Shown: positions 36,401 to 48,158 of the stretch, one piece after another | How the letters are laid out: every line of letters begins with the position of its first letter | How positions within the stretch are numbered: position 1 is the first letter of the stretch | NCBI RefSeq assembly: GCF_018320785.1 | Contig: NC_054867.1 | Location: forward strand, 55,875,776 to 55,939,775 | DNA: 64,000 bases | Direction of reading: 5' to 3' | Source of the DNA: Cheilinus undulatus | Taxonomy: Eukaryota > Chordata > Actinopteri > Labriformes > Labridae | Made by a program: the position numbers and the translations under genes | Notes under the pieces: generated by a model | What the model was told of the DNA's origin: nothing | What the model saw: the letters and a program-made list of their open reading frames with translations, nothing else | Databases searched by the model: none

Positions 36401-36957
36401 GTTTATATTCTGATCCGTCTTTGTGGTCTAACTCCAGTTTGAACCAGCAGACGCCGCCCTGGCAGCCACGGCGGTGAGATGAGGAAATAAACGAGTCATT
36501 TTTGACACTGAACTCATCAAAATTAGAGTTTGCACTAAAATCCTGACAAAACACATAAAATAGTTTTGCTAGTGTTTCTGTTGTGCAGATGCTGTGGTGC
36601 TATTTAAAATCAAACTTAATTTAGTTCATGTTTGCACAACTTTAAAGGATAATTCCGCCTTATTTCAGCCTCCTTATGCATTATTAATGGGGGTCATTTT
36701 AAATCCATGTAACTACAACAATGACTTGATTTGTCAGCTTTTTAGATTTTGCAGGATTGCTTCAGACCTTAACCACTGAGGAACATCTCAGTCTTTCCCT
36801 CCTTGCTAACTTTGTTTAGAAGAGTTTCTCCCTCACCTGTCCAGGGTCGGTGCAGTTTCAGGAAGTGTCTGGGTCTCTCCTGCTGCAATCCCAGAATCCT
36901 CTCGATGGTAAACACCGGCCTGCTTTCTGCTTTAACAGGAGCCTGAAAGGACGCCAT
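33483..36957 (-). CDS. hesx1: HESX1/ANF paired-like homeobox repressor (4 exons)
   Basis: Transcriptional repressor of anterior neural plate and pituitary development. Exons 36837-36957, 34161-34306, 33800-33901, 33483-33686 join in phase to 573 nt, 190 aa plus stop (human is 185 aa). Seen: eh1 Groucho-binding motif F16-T-I-E-R-I-L-G-L24; a conserved K-LHRPW block at about 34-39; a Q/H-rich linker (57-62); [13 protein letters not shown] opening a homeodomain at about 78-137 with recognition-helix motif [12 protein letters not shown]. Glutamine is homeodomain residue 50, as in paired-like Q50 proteins. The CYPGI motif in helix 1-2 is typical of HESX1. The C-terminal tail (138-190) is longer and more acidic (VEEEEERC) than I recall in mammals. 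Intron 1 is 2.5 kb and holds a hAT-like element. The eh1 motif plus the NCYPGI homeodomain make hesx1 the best match. Confidence 0.94.
34640..35260. repeat. degenerate A-rich repeat in hesx1 intron 1
   Basis: Loose, irregular copies of AAATTCCC / CATGAAAA-type motifs like those at 4340-5010. Boundaries are not defined. Confidence 0.4.
35515..36388. mobile_element. hAT-like element, type E (hesx1 intron 1)
   Basis: Left end CAGGGGTGTCAAACTCAAGG; right end GAGTCTGACACTCCTG. Flanks AGCTAAAC (35507-35514) and AGTTAAAC (36389-36396) match at 7 of 8 positions. The interior is irregular copies of a TTTTGACCTTTTA-ATCTCA motif. Confidence 0.85.
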
Positions 36958-37913
36958 GCCCTAAATAGATAAACGTCAAATGCTAAAAACTTGTTAAAAA
37001 AAAACAAGTCAAACAAAACTGGTCAGGCTTCACTCTGCAAACACAATCAGAACTCAGCTCTAAAAATCCATCTAGCTGTGATAAAGCAAACAAACATCAG
37101 CAGAGGAGTGAGGAGCGTGAAGACGTCTGCCTGCTGGTTTAAATGGGAGAGGAGGATTTACACTGGCCACCAATTAGAACCAAGAAGAGATTTTTCCATG
37201 AGAATAAGACCCCTGAGGTCCCACACAACAGATAATCTCTGCAGTAGAGAGGAAACAGAAATGTAAAAGTTTATTTACTTCAACAATGAGATGCAACAAC
37301 TCTGCAGAGAAGGAGAGTCTGCAGACTTTGTTAAAAACATCCATGTGTGTCCACATTTCCCTCTGTGCACGTTTGAGATTAGAGCAAACAAAGCATGGCC
37401 ACGGCCTTTTCTTCTGAATTACCAAAGTAGAAAATCAGTTCAGTGTAAAAACCTCCTTCAGCTCTCACTGAGGTTGATCTAATAACAATAACAATCACAG
37501 AAATAATTGCCACAGAGATGCTCTAATGCTATTAGCCTAATCTGTGTGTGCTGTGATGCAGATGAAGCTGGGAGTGTGTGAATGCAGCTGAAGCAGCAGG
37601 GAGGAAAACCCTTTCAGAATAAGATAATCTCCTAATGAAGGCCGTTAAACTAGCAGCACACTTGTTTATTTAAGGCGGAATGAAAGGAGGGACGTGACGG
37701 CTGCAGGCCGACAGGAAGTTCATTTAAAATCAACTCTGGGGACAGATTGATTCACTTCCTGTGGAAGAGAGATGGTTATCAGTCTTTACTAAAGCGGGGC
37801 GAGGACGGGGATTTGATCTGGTTTAAATAAAGATGATGTAAAAACAGCTATTCTTTAAATCAGATTTAATGCACAAAGAAAAAAGATAATAGATCCCTGT
37901 AGTTCCTGTAAAT
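36958..37913. other. hesx1 upstream region
   Basis: Presumed 5' UTR, promoter and proximal regulatory region of hesx1. No recognisable exon or bounded repeat; I cannot point to a specific element with confidence. Confidence 0.4.
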
Positions 37914-38798
37914 CAGGGGGGTCAAACTCAGTCACAGCAGGGGCCAGATTCTGGATTCAGGACTAACCTGAGGGCCTAACAGGGTCACCTTTAAGACCAG
38001 AAACTGTCTAGCTCATTTCACCAGTAATAGAATATGAAAAACGTAGCACTGATGAAAAACGATTCTGACATTTAAAAAGTTTAAAAGATCAGTTTAAAGG
38101 CTCACAGTCTGAGAAAAGTACATTTAAGTTCAAAAAGGTCAAAACATTAAATTGAAATGGAAAAATTATGTGTTTTTTTTTTAATGACGAATATATTAGA
38201 AAGAAAGTCAAAATCATGAGTTTAAAAGGTCAAAATACTAAATAAAATTTCTAATCATGAAATTAAAAGTCAAATATGATTCAAAATTTAAATTGTGAGT
38301 CTAAAAGGTCAAACTGTGGGATTGTGAAGTCAAAGTTTGGAGTTGAAAATATGAGATAAAATACAAAATAATTGGTTAAAAAGGTCAAAATATCACTTAA
38401 AATTTAGAATTATGAATCTTAAAGATTAAATCTTATATGAGAAGTCAAAATTATGAATTGAAATGCTCAAAGTATGAAATTAAAAGTCAGAATCCTAAGT
38501 TTGAGTCCTGATTGTGAGACGCTAAACTAAAAATGTGAAATTAAAACACAAATTAATTTCTTTTCCTACATTCCTGACTTCTCATCTAAATATGTTTACT
38601 CCTAACTTTTTCAGATTTTGTGACTTAACAAGAATATCTTAAACCATCAGGATAAGTTCACATTTTTATCCTGGAGTAAATCTGCAGACCTCAGACTGAT
38701 GGGCCAGTTAGAACAGAAATATCAGATCATCTTGTGGGCCGGATTTAACTGTTCCATGGACCGGATTTGGCCCCCGGGCCTTGAGTTTGACACCTGTG
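37914..38798. mobile_element. hAT-like element, type E, with perfect TSD
   Basis: CAGGGGGGTCAAACTCAGTC at the left and TTGAGTTTGACACCTGTG at the right. The TSD CTGTAAAT at 37906-37913 and 38799-38806 is perfect. The interior is loose AAAAGGTCAAAATATGA repeats, in the opposite sense to the hesx1 intron copy. Confidence 0.9.
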
Positions 38799-39060
38799 CT
38801 GTAAATGATGGGATGATTTCTGATAATAAGAAACTTCCCTGTTTTCATAAAAATGGTGTAAATTTACAGTTTATAAAAGATGAAGAAAGTAACAAACAAA
38901 TGTGTAAATCTTTGACTGTAAACGTGTTTCAGTGTTTAACCGTGAGCCATAGCTCTGTAGAAACTGTCACTGATTTATTACTGCATTAAACACATGCTGA
39001 TGGTGTCACCTTTTACAAAGTCATGACAGATTGATCACATTAAAACCTAATGAACATTAG

Positions 39061-42000
39061 TTAGTTACTTTGAAACACTTTATGCATGAAAGGCCAGATA
39101 CCAGGAGGAGAATCATGGACTTCCACAAGTCTGGTTCTTCCTTGGGTTCAGTTTCAAGATGCCTGAAGGTTCCATGGTCACCTGTTCTAACAATCATACA
39201 CCAGTATAAACACCAGTATACGACCAGTTTAAACACCAGTATAAACAGTATAAACACCAGTACAAACACCAGTATAAACACCAGTATAAACACCAGTACA
39301 AACACCAGTATAAACACCAGTATAAACAGTATAAACACCAGCATAAACACCAGTATAAACACCAGTATAAACACCAGTATAAACACCAGTATAAACACCA
39401 GCATAAACACCAGTATAAACACCAGTATAAACACCAGCATAAACACCAGTATAAACACCAGTATAAACACCAGCATAAACACCAGTATAAACACCAGTAT
39501 AAACACCAGTATAAACACCAGTACAAACACCAGTATAAACACCAGTATAAACACCAGTACAAACACCAGTATAAACAGTACAAACACCAGTACAAACACC
39601 AGTATAAACACCAGTATAAACAGTATAAACACCAGCATAAACACCAGTATAAACACCAGTATAAACAGTATAAACACCAGTATAAACACCAGTATAAACA
39701 CCAGTACAAACACCAGCATAAACACCAGTATAAACACCAGTATAAACACCAGTATAAACAGTATAAACACCAGTATATACACCAGTATAAACACCAGTAT
39801 AAACACCAGTACAAACACCAGCATAAACACCAGTATAAACACCAGTATAAACAGTATAAACACCAGTATAAACACCAGTATAAACACCAGTATAAACAGT
39901 ATAAACACCAGTATAAACACCAGTATAAACACCAGTATAAACACCAGTATAAACAGTATAAACACCAGTATAAACACCAGTATAAACACCAGTATAAACA
40001 GTATAAACACCAGTATAAACACCAGTATAAACACCAGTATAAACAGTATAAACACCAGTATAAACACCAGTATAAACACCAGTATAAACAGTATAAACAC
40101 CAGTATAAACACCAGTATAAACACCAGTATAAACACCAGTATAAACAGTATAAACACCAGTATAAACACCAGTATAAACACCAGTATAAACAGTATAAAC
40201 ACCAGTATAAACACCAGTATAAACACCAGTATAAACAGTATAAACACCAGTATAAACACCAGTATAAACACCAGTATAAACACCAGTATAAACAGTATAA
40301 ACACCAGTATAAACACCAGTATAAACACCAGTATAAACAGTACAAACACCAGCATAAACACCAGTACAAACACCAGTATAAACACCAGTATAAACAGCAG
40401 CATAAACACCAGTATAAACACCAGTACAAACACCAGCATAAACACCAGTATAAACACCAGTATAAACACCAGTATAAACACCAGTACAAACACCAGTATA
40501 AACACCAGTACAAACACCAGTATAAACACCAGTACAAACACCAGCATAAACACCAGTACAAACACCAGCATAAACACCAGTATAAACACCAGTATAAACA
40601 CCAGTACAAACACCAGTATAAACACCAGTACAAACACCAGTATAAACAGTATAAACACCAGTACAAACACCAGTATAAACACCAGTATAAACAGTATAAA
40701 CACCAGCATAAACACCAGTATAAACACCAGTATAAACACCAGTATAAACACCAGTATAAACACCAGTATAAACACCAGCATAAACACCAGTATAAACACC
40801 AGTATAAACACCAGTATAAACACCAGTACAAACACCAGTATAAACACCAGTATAAACACCAGTACAAACACCAGTATAAACAGTACAAACACCAGTACAA
40901 ACACCAGTATAAACACCAGTATAAACAGTATAAACACCAGCATAAACACCAGTATAAACACCAGTATAAACAGTATAAACACCAGTATAAACACCAGTAT
41001 AAACACCAGTACAAACACCAGCATAAACACCTGTATAAACACCAGTATAAACACCAGTATAAACAGTATAAACACCAGTATATACACCAGTATAAACACC
41101 AGTATAAACACCAGTACAAACACCAGCATAAACACCAGTATAAACACCAGTATAAACAGTATAAACACCAGTATAAACAGTATAAACACCAGTATAAACA
41201 CCAGTATAAACACCAGTATAAACAGTACAAACACCAGCATAAACACCAGTACAAACACCAGCATAAACACCAGTACAAACACCAGTATAAACACCAGTAC
41301 AAACACCAGTATAAACACCAGTACAAACACCAGCATAAACACCAGTATAAACACCAGTATAAACAGTATAAACACCAGCATAAACACCAGTATAAACACC
41401 AGTATAAACACCAGTACAAACACCAGTATAAACACCAGTACAAACACCAGTATAAACACCAGTATAAACACCAGTATAAACACCAGTATAAACAGTATAA
41501 ACACCAGCATAAACACCAGTATAAACACCAGTATAAACACCAGTATAAACAGTATAAACACCAGCATAAACACCAGTATAAACACCAGTATAAACACCAG
41601 TATAAACAGTATAAACACCAGTATAAACACCAGTATAAACACCAGTATAAACACCAGTATAAACAGTATAAACACCAGCATAAACACCAGTATAAACACC
41701 AGTATAAACAGTATAAACACCAGTATAAACACCAGTATAAACACCAGTATAAACACCAGTATAAACAGTATAAACACCAGCATAAACACCAGTATAAACA
41801 CCAGTATAAACACCAGTATAAACACCAGTATAAACAGTATAAACACCAGCATAAACACCAGTATAAACACCAGTATAAACACCAGTATAAACACCAGCAT
41901 AAACACCAGTATAAACACCAGTATAAACACCAGCACAAACACCAGTATAAACACCAGTATAAACACCAGCATAAACACCAGTATAAACACCAGTATAAAC

Positions 42001-45000
42001 ACCAGTATAAACACCAGTACAAACACCAGTATAAACACCAGTATAAACACCAGTACAAACACCAGTATAAACAGTACAAACACCAGTACAAACACCAGTA
42101 TAAACACCAGTATAAACAGTATAAACACCAGCATAAACACCAGTATAAACAGTATAAACACCAGTATAAACACCAGTATAAACACCAGTATAAACACCAG
42201 TATAAACAGTACAAACACCAGCATAAACACCAGTACAAACACCAGCATAAACACCAGTATAAACACCAGTATAAACACCAGTATAAACAGTATAAACACC
42301 AGCATAAACACCAGTATAAACACCAGTACAAACACCAGTATAAACACCAGTATAAACACCAGTATAAACAGTATAAACACCAGTATAAACACCAGTATAA
42401 ACACCAGTATAAACAGTACAAACACCAGCATAAACACCAGTACAAACACCAGTATAAACACCAGTATAAACACCAGCATAAACACCAGTATAAACACCAG
42501 TATAAACACCAGCATAAACACCAGTATAAACACCAGTATAAACACCAGTATAAACACCAGTACAAACACCAGTATAAACACCAGTACAAACACCAGTATA
42601 AACACCAGTACAAACACCAGCATAAACACCAGTACAAACACCAGCATAAACACCAGTATAAACACCAGTATAAACACCAGTACAAACACCAGTATAAACA
42701 CCAGTACAAACACCAGTATAAACAGTATAAACACCAGTACAAACACCAGTACAAACACCAGTACAAACACCAGTATAAACAGTATAAACACCAGCATAAA
42801 CACCAGTATAAACACCAGTATAAACACCAGTATAAACACCAGTATAAACACCAGTATAAACACCAGCATAAACACCAGTATAAACACCAGTATAAACACC
42901 AGTATAAACACCAGTACAAACACCAGTATAAACACCAGTATAAACACCAGTACAAACACCAGTATAAACAGTACAAACACCAGTACAAACACCAGTATAA
43001 ACACCAGTATAAACAGTATAAACACCAGCATAAACACCAGTATAAACACCAGTATAAACAGTATAAACACCAGTATAAACACCAGTATAAACACCAGTAC
43101 AAACACCAGCATAAACACCTGTATAAACACCAGTATAAACACCAGTATAAACAGTATAAACACCAGTATAAACACCAGTATAAACACCAGTATAAACACC
43201 AGTACAAACACCAGCATAAACACCAGTATAAACACCAGTATAAACAGTATAAACACCAGCATAAACACCAGTATAAACACCAGTATAAACACCAGTATAA
43301 ACAGTATAAACACCAGTATAAACACCAGTATAAACACCAGTATAAACAGTACAAACACCAGCATAAACACCAGTACAAACACCAGCATAAACACCAGTAC
43401 AAACACCAGTATAAACACCAGTACAAACACCAGTATAAACACCAGTACAAACACCAGCATAAACACCAGTATAAACACCAGTATAAACAGTATAAACACC
43501 AGCATAAACACCAGTATAAACACCAGTATAAACACCAGTACAAACACCAGTATAAACACCAGTACAAACACCAGTATAAACACCAGTATAAACACCAGTA
43601 TAAACACCAGTATAAACAGTATAAACACCAGCATAAACACCAGTATAAACACCAGTATAAACACCAGTATAAACAGTATAAACACCAGCATAAACACCAG
43701 TATAAACACCAGTATAAACACCAGTATAAACAGTATAAACACCAGTATAAACACCAGTATAAACACCAGTATAAACACCAGTATAAACAGTATAAACACC
43801 AGCATAAACACCAGTATAAACACCAGTATAAACAGTATAAACACCAGTATAAACACCAGTATAAACACCAGTATAAACACCAGTATAAACAGTATAAACA
43901 CCAGCATAAACACCAGTATAAACACCAGTATAAACACCAGTATAAACAGTATAAACACCAGTATAAACACCAGTATAAACAGTATAAACACCAGCATAAA
44001 CACCAGTATAAACACCAGTATAAACACCAGTATAAACAGTATAAACACCAGCATAAACACCAGTATAAACACCAGTATAAACACCAGTATAAACAGTATA
44101 AACACCAGTATAAACACCAGTATAAACACCAGTATAAACAGTATAAACACCAGCATAAACACCAGTATAAACACCAGTATAAACAGTATAAACACCAGTA
44201 TAAACACCAGTATAAACACCAGTATAAACACCAGTATAAACAGTATAAACACCAGCATAAACACCAGTATAAACACCAGTATAAACACCAGTATAAACAG
44301 TATAAACACCAGTATAAACACCAGTATAAACACCAGTATAAACAGTACAAACACCAGCATAAACACCAGTACAAACACCAGCATAAACACCAGTATAAAC
44401 ACCAGTATAAACACCAGTATAAACAGTATAAACACCAGCATAAACACCAGTATAAACACCAGTATAAACACCAGTACAAACACCAGTATAAACACCAGTA
44501 CAAACACCAGCATAAACACCAGTATAAACACCGGTATAAACACCAGTATAAACAGTATAAACACCAGTATAAACACCAGTATAAACACCAGTATAAACAC
44601 CAGTATAAACACCAGTATAAACACCAGTATAAACAGTACAAACACCAGCATAAACACCAGTACAAACACCAGCATAAACACCAGTATAAACACCAGTATA
44701 AACACCAGTATAAACAGTATAAACACCAGCATAAACACCAGTATAAACACCAGTACAAACACCAGTATAAACACCAGTATAAACACCAGTATAAACAGTA
44801 CAAACACCAGCATAAACACCAGTACAAACACCAGCATAAACACCAGTATAAACACCAGTATAAACACCAGTATAAACAGTATAAACACCAGCATAAACAC
44901 CAGTACAAACACCAGTACAAACACCAGTATAAACACCAGTACCAACACCAGCATAAACACCAGTACAAACACCAGTATAAACACCAGTACAAACACCAGT

Positions 45001-45590
45001 ATAAACACCAGTACAAACACCAGTATAAACACCAGTACAAACACCAGTATAAACAGTATAAACACCAGTATAAACACCAGTACAAACACCAGCATAAACA
45101 CCAGTATAAACAGTATAAACACCAGTATAAACACCAGTACAAACACCAGCATAAACACCAGTATAAACACCAGTATAAACACCAGTACCAACACCAGCAT
45201 AAACACCAGTATAAACAGTATAAACACCAGTATAAACACCAGTACAAACACCAGTATAAACACCAGTATAAACAGTATAAACACCAGTATAAACACCAGT
45301 ATAAACACCAGTATAATCACTGTGGGAATGTTCGGCCATCCCAGCGCTCAGAAAGGAGGCGGTTCTGTGTCCCAGAGATGAGCGTGCTTTAGGTCCAAAT
45401 GTGCGCTGAAGAAGCGGTCAAACCTGACTCAGTTCCACCAGTTCTGTCAGGAATGGGACAACATTCCAGCCAACTGTGGAGAGAAGCTTCTGGAAGGACC
45501 CAAAACATTTGACCCGAGTCTGACGGTTTAAAGGCAACGCGGCCAAACTCTGAGGAGATCGATGTAAACATCTGACTCTGAAGGAGGGAA
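39061..45590 (+). mobile_element. dead Tc1-like transposon split by a giant minisatellite
   Basis: Left remnant (about 39070-39199): coding similarity to the Tc1 transposase DNA-binding region, including IMDFHKSGSSLGSVSRCLKV followed by P-x-S-x-V-x-T-I. Right remnant (about 45330-45590): NLTQFHQFCQEWDNIPANCG and the following LLEGPKTFDPSLT match the transposase C-terminus. The 3' stretch TGTAAACATCTGACTCTGAA then matches the usual region before a Tc1 terminal repeat. The catalytic middle is missing and replaced by the 6.1-kb minisatellite. Stops and frameshifts on the right show it is not functional. Terminal repeats were not identified. The match is from knowledge of fish Tc1/Passport-like elements. 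Confidence 0.85.
39200..45316. repeat. 6.1-kb minisatellite of 12-bp and 9-bp units with higher-order structure
   Basis: Roughly 540 head-to-tail units of ACCAGTATAAAC (12 bp), with the shorter AGTATAAAC (9 bp) interspersed every few units and point variants ACCAGTACAAAC and ACCAGCATAAAC. Rare private variants mark larger duplications. The module AACAGTACAAACACCAGTAC recurs at 39574, 40879, 42070 and 42967. The rare ACCTGTATAAAC occurs at 41029 and 43117 (2,088 bp apart). The rare CAGTATATAC occurs at 39771 and 41076 (1,305 bp apart). Because all lengths are multiples of three, frames stay open for more than 2,000 codons (TSIN repeats on plus; LVFI, WCLY and GVYT on minus). This is low-complexity DNA, not protein-coding. 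Confidence 0.97.
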
Positions 45591-46291
45591 TAAAACATCG
45601 ACCTGATTAGACGCTCCATGGACAGGATGTTGGAGGAGCAGGGTTATGGAGCTATCCTGGCAGGATTCATCAGAGACTCTCTGGAGGACGTCTACCCTTT
45701 GTTACATAAATGCAGGTTTTTCATCTTTCCACTGTGGTCAAATGTGACCATTATTTGCAGGGCCATTTCTAGCTTTGTGGAGGCCCTGTGCAAGATGCTG
45801 ACTGGGGGCCTCTAATTTGTCAAACCATGATGGAGAGATTCCTAATCCATAAGATGATCCATGAACACGCCACAGTCTGTTACTCTCCACGAACAAAACA
45901 GGCTACAGCCCTGATAACAGAATTAAAGACACTCAAGCAAAACAGCTGATAAAAATGATAATACAAGGAAAACAACAAATCTCTATGTCAATAAATAAAC
46001 TGGATACTGAGTGTTTTTAAAAGACGTTTACTTGTGCAAGAAGACAACTTAAGTTTTCATGTGACATGTTTATTTTATTTTAGTAAACCCTGAAGCTGGA
46101 GCTAATGAGCATTTACTGGAGAAGAGGTCTACCATCCAGCTTTGGGGCCCCTAGTGGCCCCAGTGTGGAGCATAGTCCGCATACAGCAGGAAACAGCCCT
46201 GATACTTTGCTAAATAGAGTGTGATTCACTGATTTACACTCATATAAAGGGATTAAGGCCATAAACTTATTTGGACCATGTTTATTTATGC
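45591..46291. other. intergenic: nothing further recognised
   Basis: No exon, RNA gene or bounded element is visible between the Tc1 remnant and the next hAT-like element. Confidence 0.4.
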
Positions 46292-47130
46292 CAGGGGTGT
46301 CAAACTCAAGGCCCGGGGGCCAAATCCGGCCCTTGGTGCAGTTATACCCAGCCCACCAGATCAGATGAAATTTCTATTGTAACTGGTCCACCAGTATGAG
46401 GTCTGCAGATTTCCTCCAGTATAAAAATGTAAACTTAACACTGATGATTGAAAATATCCTTGTTGAGTCATAAAAACTAAACAAGAGTTAAAATAATCTG
46501 ATAAAAAGTCAGGAATGTGGGGAAAACATTTGTGTTTTAATTTCCTATTTTCTAATTTGCATCTCACAATGACTTAAAGTTATAGTTTTGACTTTTTATA
46601 CCATAATTTGACCTTTAAGAATCACAATTTTGACTTTTATCTCATATTTTGACACTTTAGATTCATCATTTTAATTTTAAGTCATAATTTGACATTTTAA
46701 ACTCATGAATTTAAATTTTATGTTACATTTTGACATTTTCAACTCCTAACTTTGAATTTTAATCCCAAATATTAACCTTTTGATTTAAAATCTTATCTCA
46801 TATTTTGACATTTTAAACTTAAAAATTTTCGATATTACCTCATATTTTGACCTTTTAAACTTATGATTTTTTAATTTTATCTCAAAATATGATCATTTTA
46901 AATTCATAATTTTGAATTTTATTTAGGACTTTATAAATCTTGATTTTATCTTTTAACTTTGTTAAAATCTCAAAATCATTTATCATCAATATTCCCTTTT
47001 TTTAAATCTATAATTTGCTAGCGGTGAAGATGAGGATGACAGTTTTTTGGAAATGTTGACCCAGATAGGCCCTCAGGTTAGACCCAAATCCAGAATTCTG
47101 CCCCTGCTGTGGTTGAGTCTGACACCCCTG
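46292..47130. mobile_element. hAT-like element, type E
   Basis: CAGGGGTGTCAAACTCAAGG to GAGTCTGACACCCCTG. Flanks ATTTATGC and GTTTATGT match at 6 of 8 positions. The interior is loose TTTTGACCTTTTAAACT repeats. Confidence 0.8.
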
Positions 47131-47138
47131 GTTTATGT

Positions 47139-48158
47139 GATGGATCAGATGTGAGGTCCATGTTCCTGCAGGCTATCGCCCCCTGGTGGCTGTTAGACGC
47201 TGTTGGTGCTTCAGGTACACGATGGCAGCTGTGATAGATTTAAGAAGTCAGAAAGTGGAGAGGAAACTAAGTCACTGCTGAAGTCATTTATTTCCACAGT
47301 AGATCTAAACAAGAGGAACTCAACAGCAGCCTGACAATATCGGCAGAGTTCTCGTCTGAATTCATCATAAAAGTGAAGGACATGAACCAACAGGTGTGAA
47401 CGTTTGTGAAAACCTGCTGTAGGAGCAGTAGGATGGAGATGATAGTGACACGTCTAACATCTTCAAACAGATGCTATAATCCCACCTGTGATTTTCTCAG
47501 AGCTTGGTAAAGTTTGTCTGCTGTTGGGTAAACAGAACTCCAACAGAGGGTTGTTCATTCATCAGTTTATTAAATATTTACATGACAGGTGGTCAGACAG
47601 CGATCACTTGGCAGCATTGAAGAGGTGAGCATGAACAAAAACAAATCCCCACACAGAGAAGTTTCCTTTAAGATAATTTATTTTGTACAGTAAAACAGAC
47701 GTTCAGAGGCTGCCATGGATCCATGGAGCGGCTTCGTGGAGGACAAAGAGGATTTACATAAACGCAGAGGTCAACCTTTCCTAATGCTCCCAACATTATT
47801 GGATATTTTACAAGGATGGATAACCAATCAACTTCTCTGTTCATTGAGACAAAGTTTCTGATACCAGATGTCAAGATGCAGACTGCTGACAGCGACGACT
47901 TGATAAACAAACTTTGTGAAGGGTGCGTTCAAGGACGCCACAACTCTCTGACAAACCGGCCAAACGATTATCTCCATCATCACGCCGTTAACTAAAATAA
48001 AGGCATTTCTCTGTAGGAATAAACATCAATACTCTAGAACTCTATCTCCTCGTAGAAAGGCATGTTTGTGTGTCTGTTCTTAATGAGGTGAGTGTTGCAG
48101 GGTCGTTGAACGCAGCCTGATAGCATGTAAGCCCCGGTAGGGGTGTGTTTCTTTCCGT
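47139..48158. other. cyc1 3' UTR and downstream flank
   Basis: The right part is the expected 3' UTR of cyc1 on the minus strand; I see no other exon. Confidence 0.5.
47677..47682 (-). terminator. candidate poly(A) signal of cyc1
   Basis: TTTATT on the plus strand reads AATAAA on the minus strand, about 480 bases past the cyc1 stop. A motif-only call; other TTTATT motifs occur nearby. Confidence 0.4.

Noticed and set aside
39057..45381. Four open frames of more than 2,000 codons (TSIN, LVFI, WCLY, GVYT repeats) as giant repeat proteins
   Set aside because: They are translations of one 12/9-bp minisatellite in different frames. The only real protein similarity is the Tc1 remnant at each end, and that is broken.
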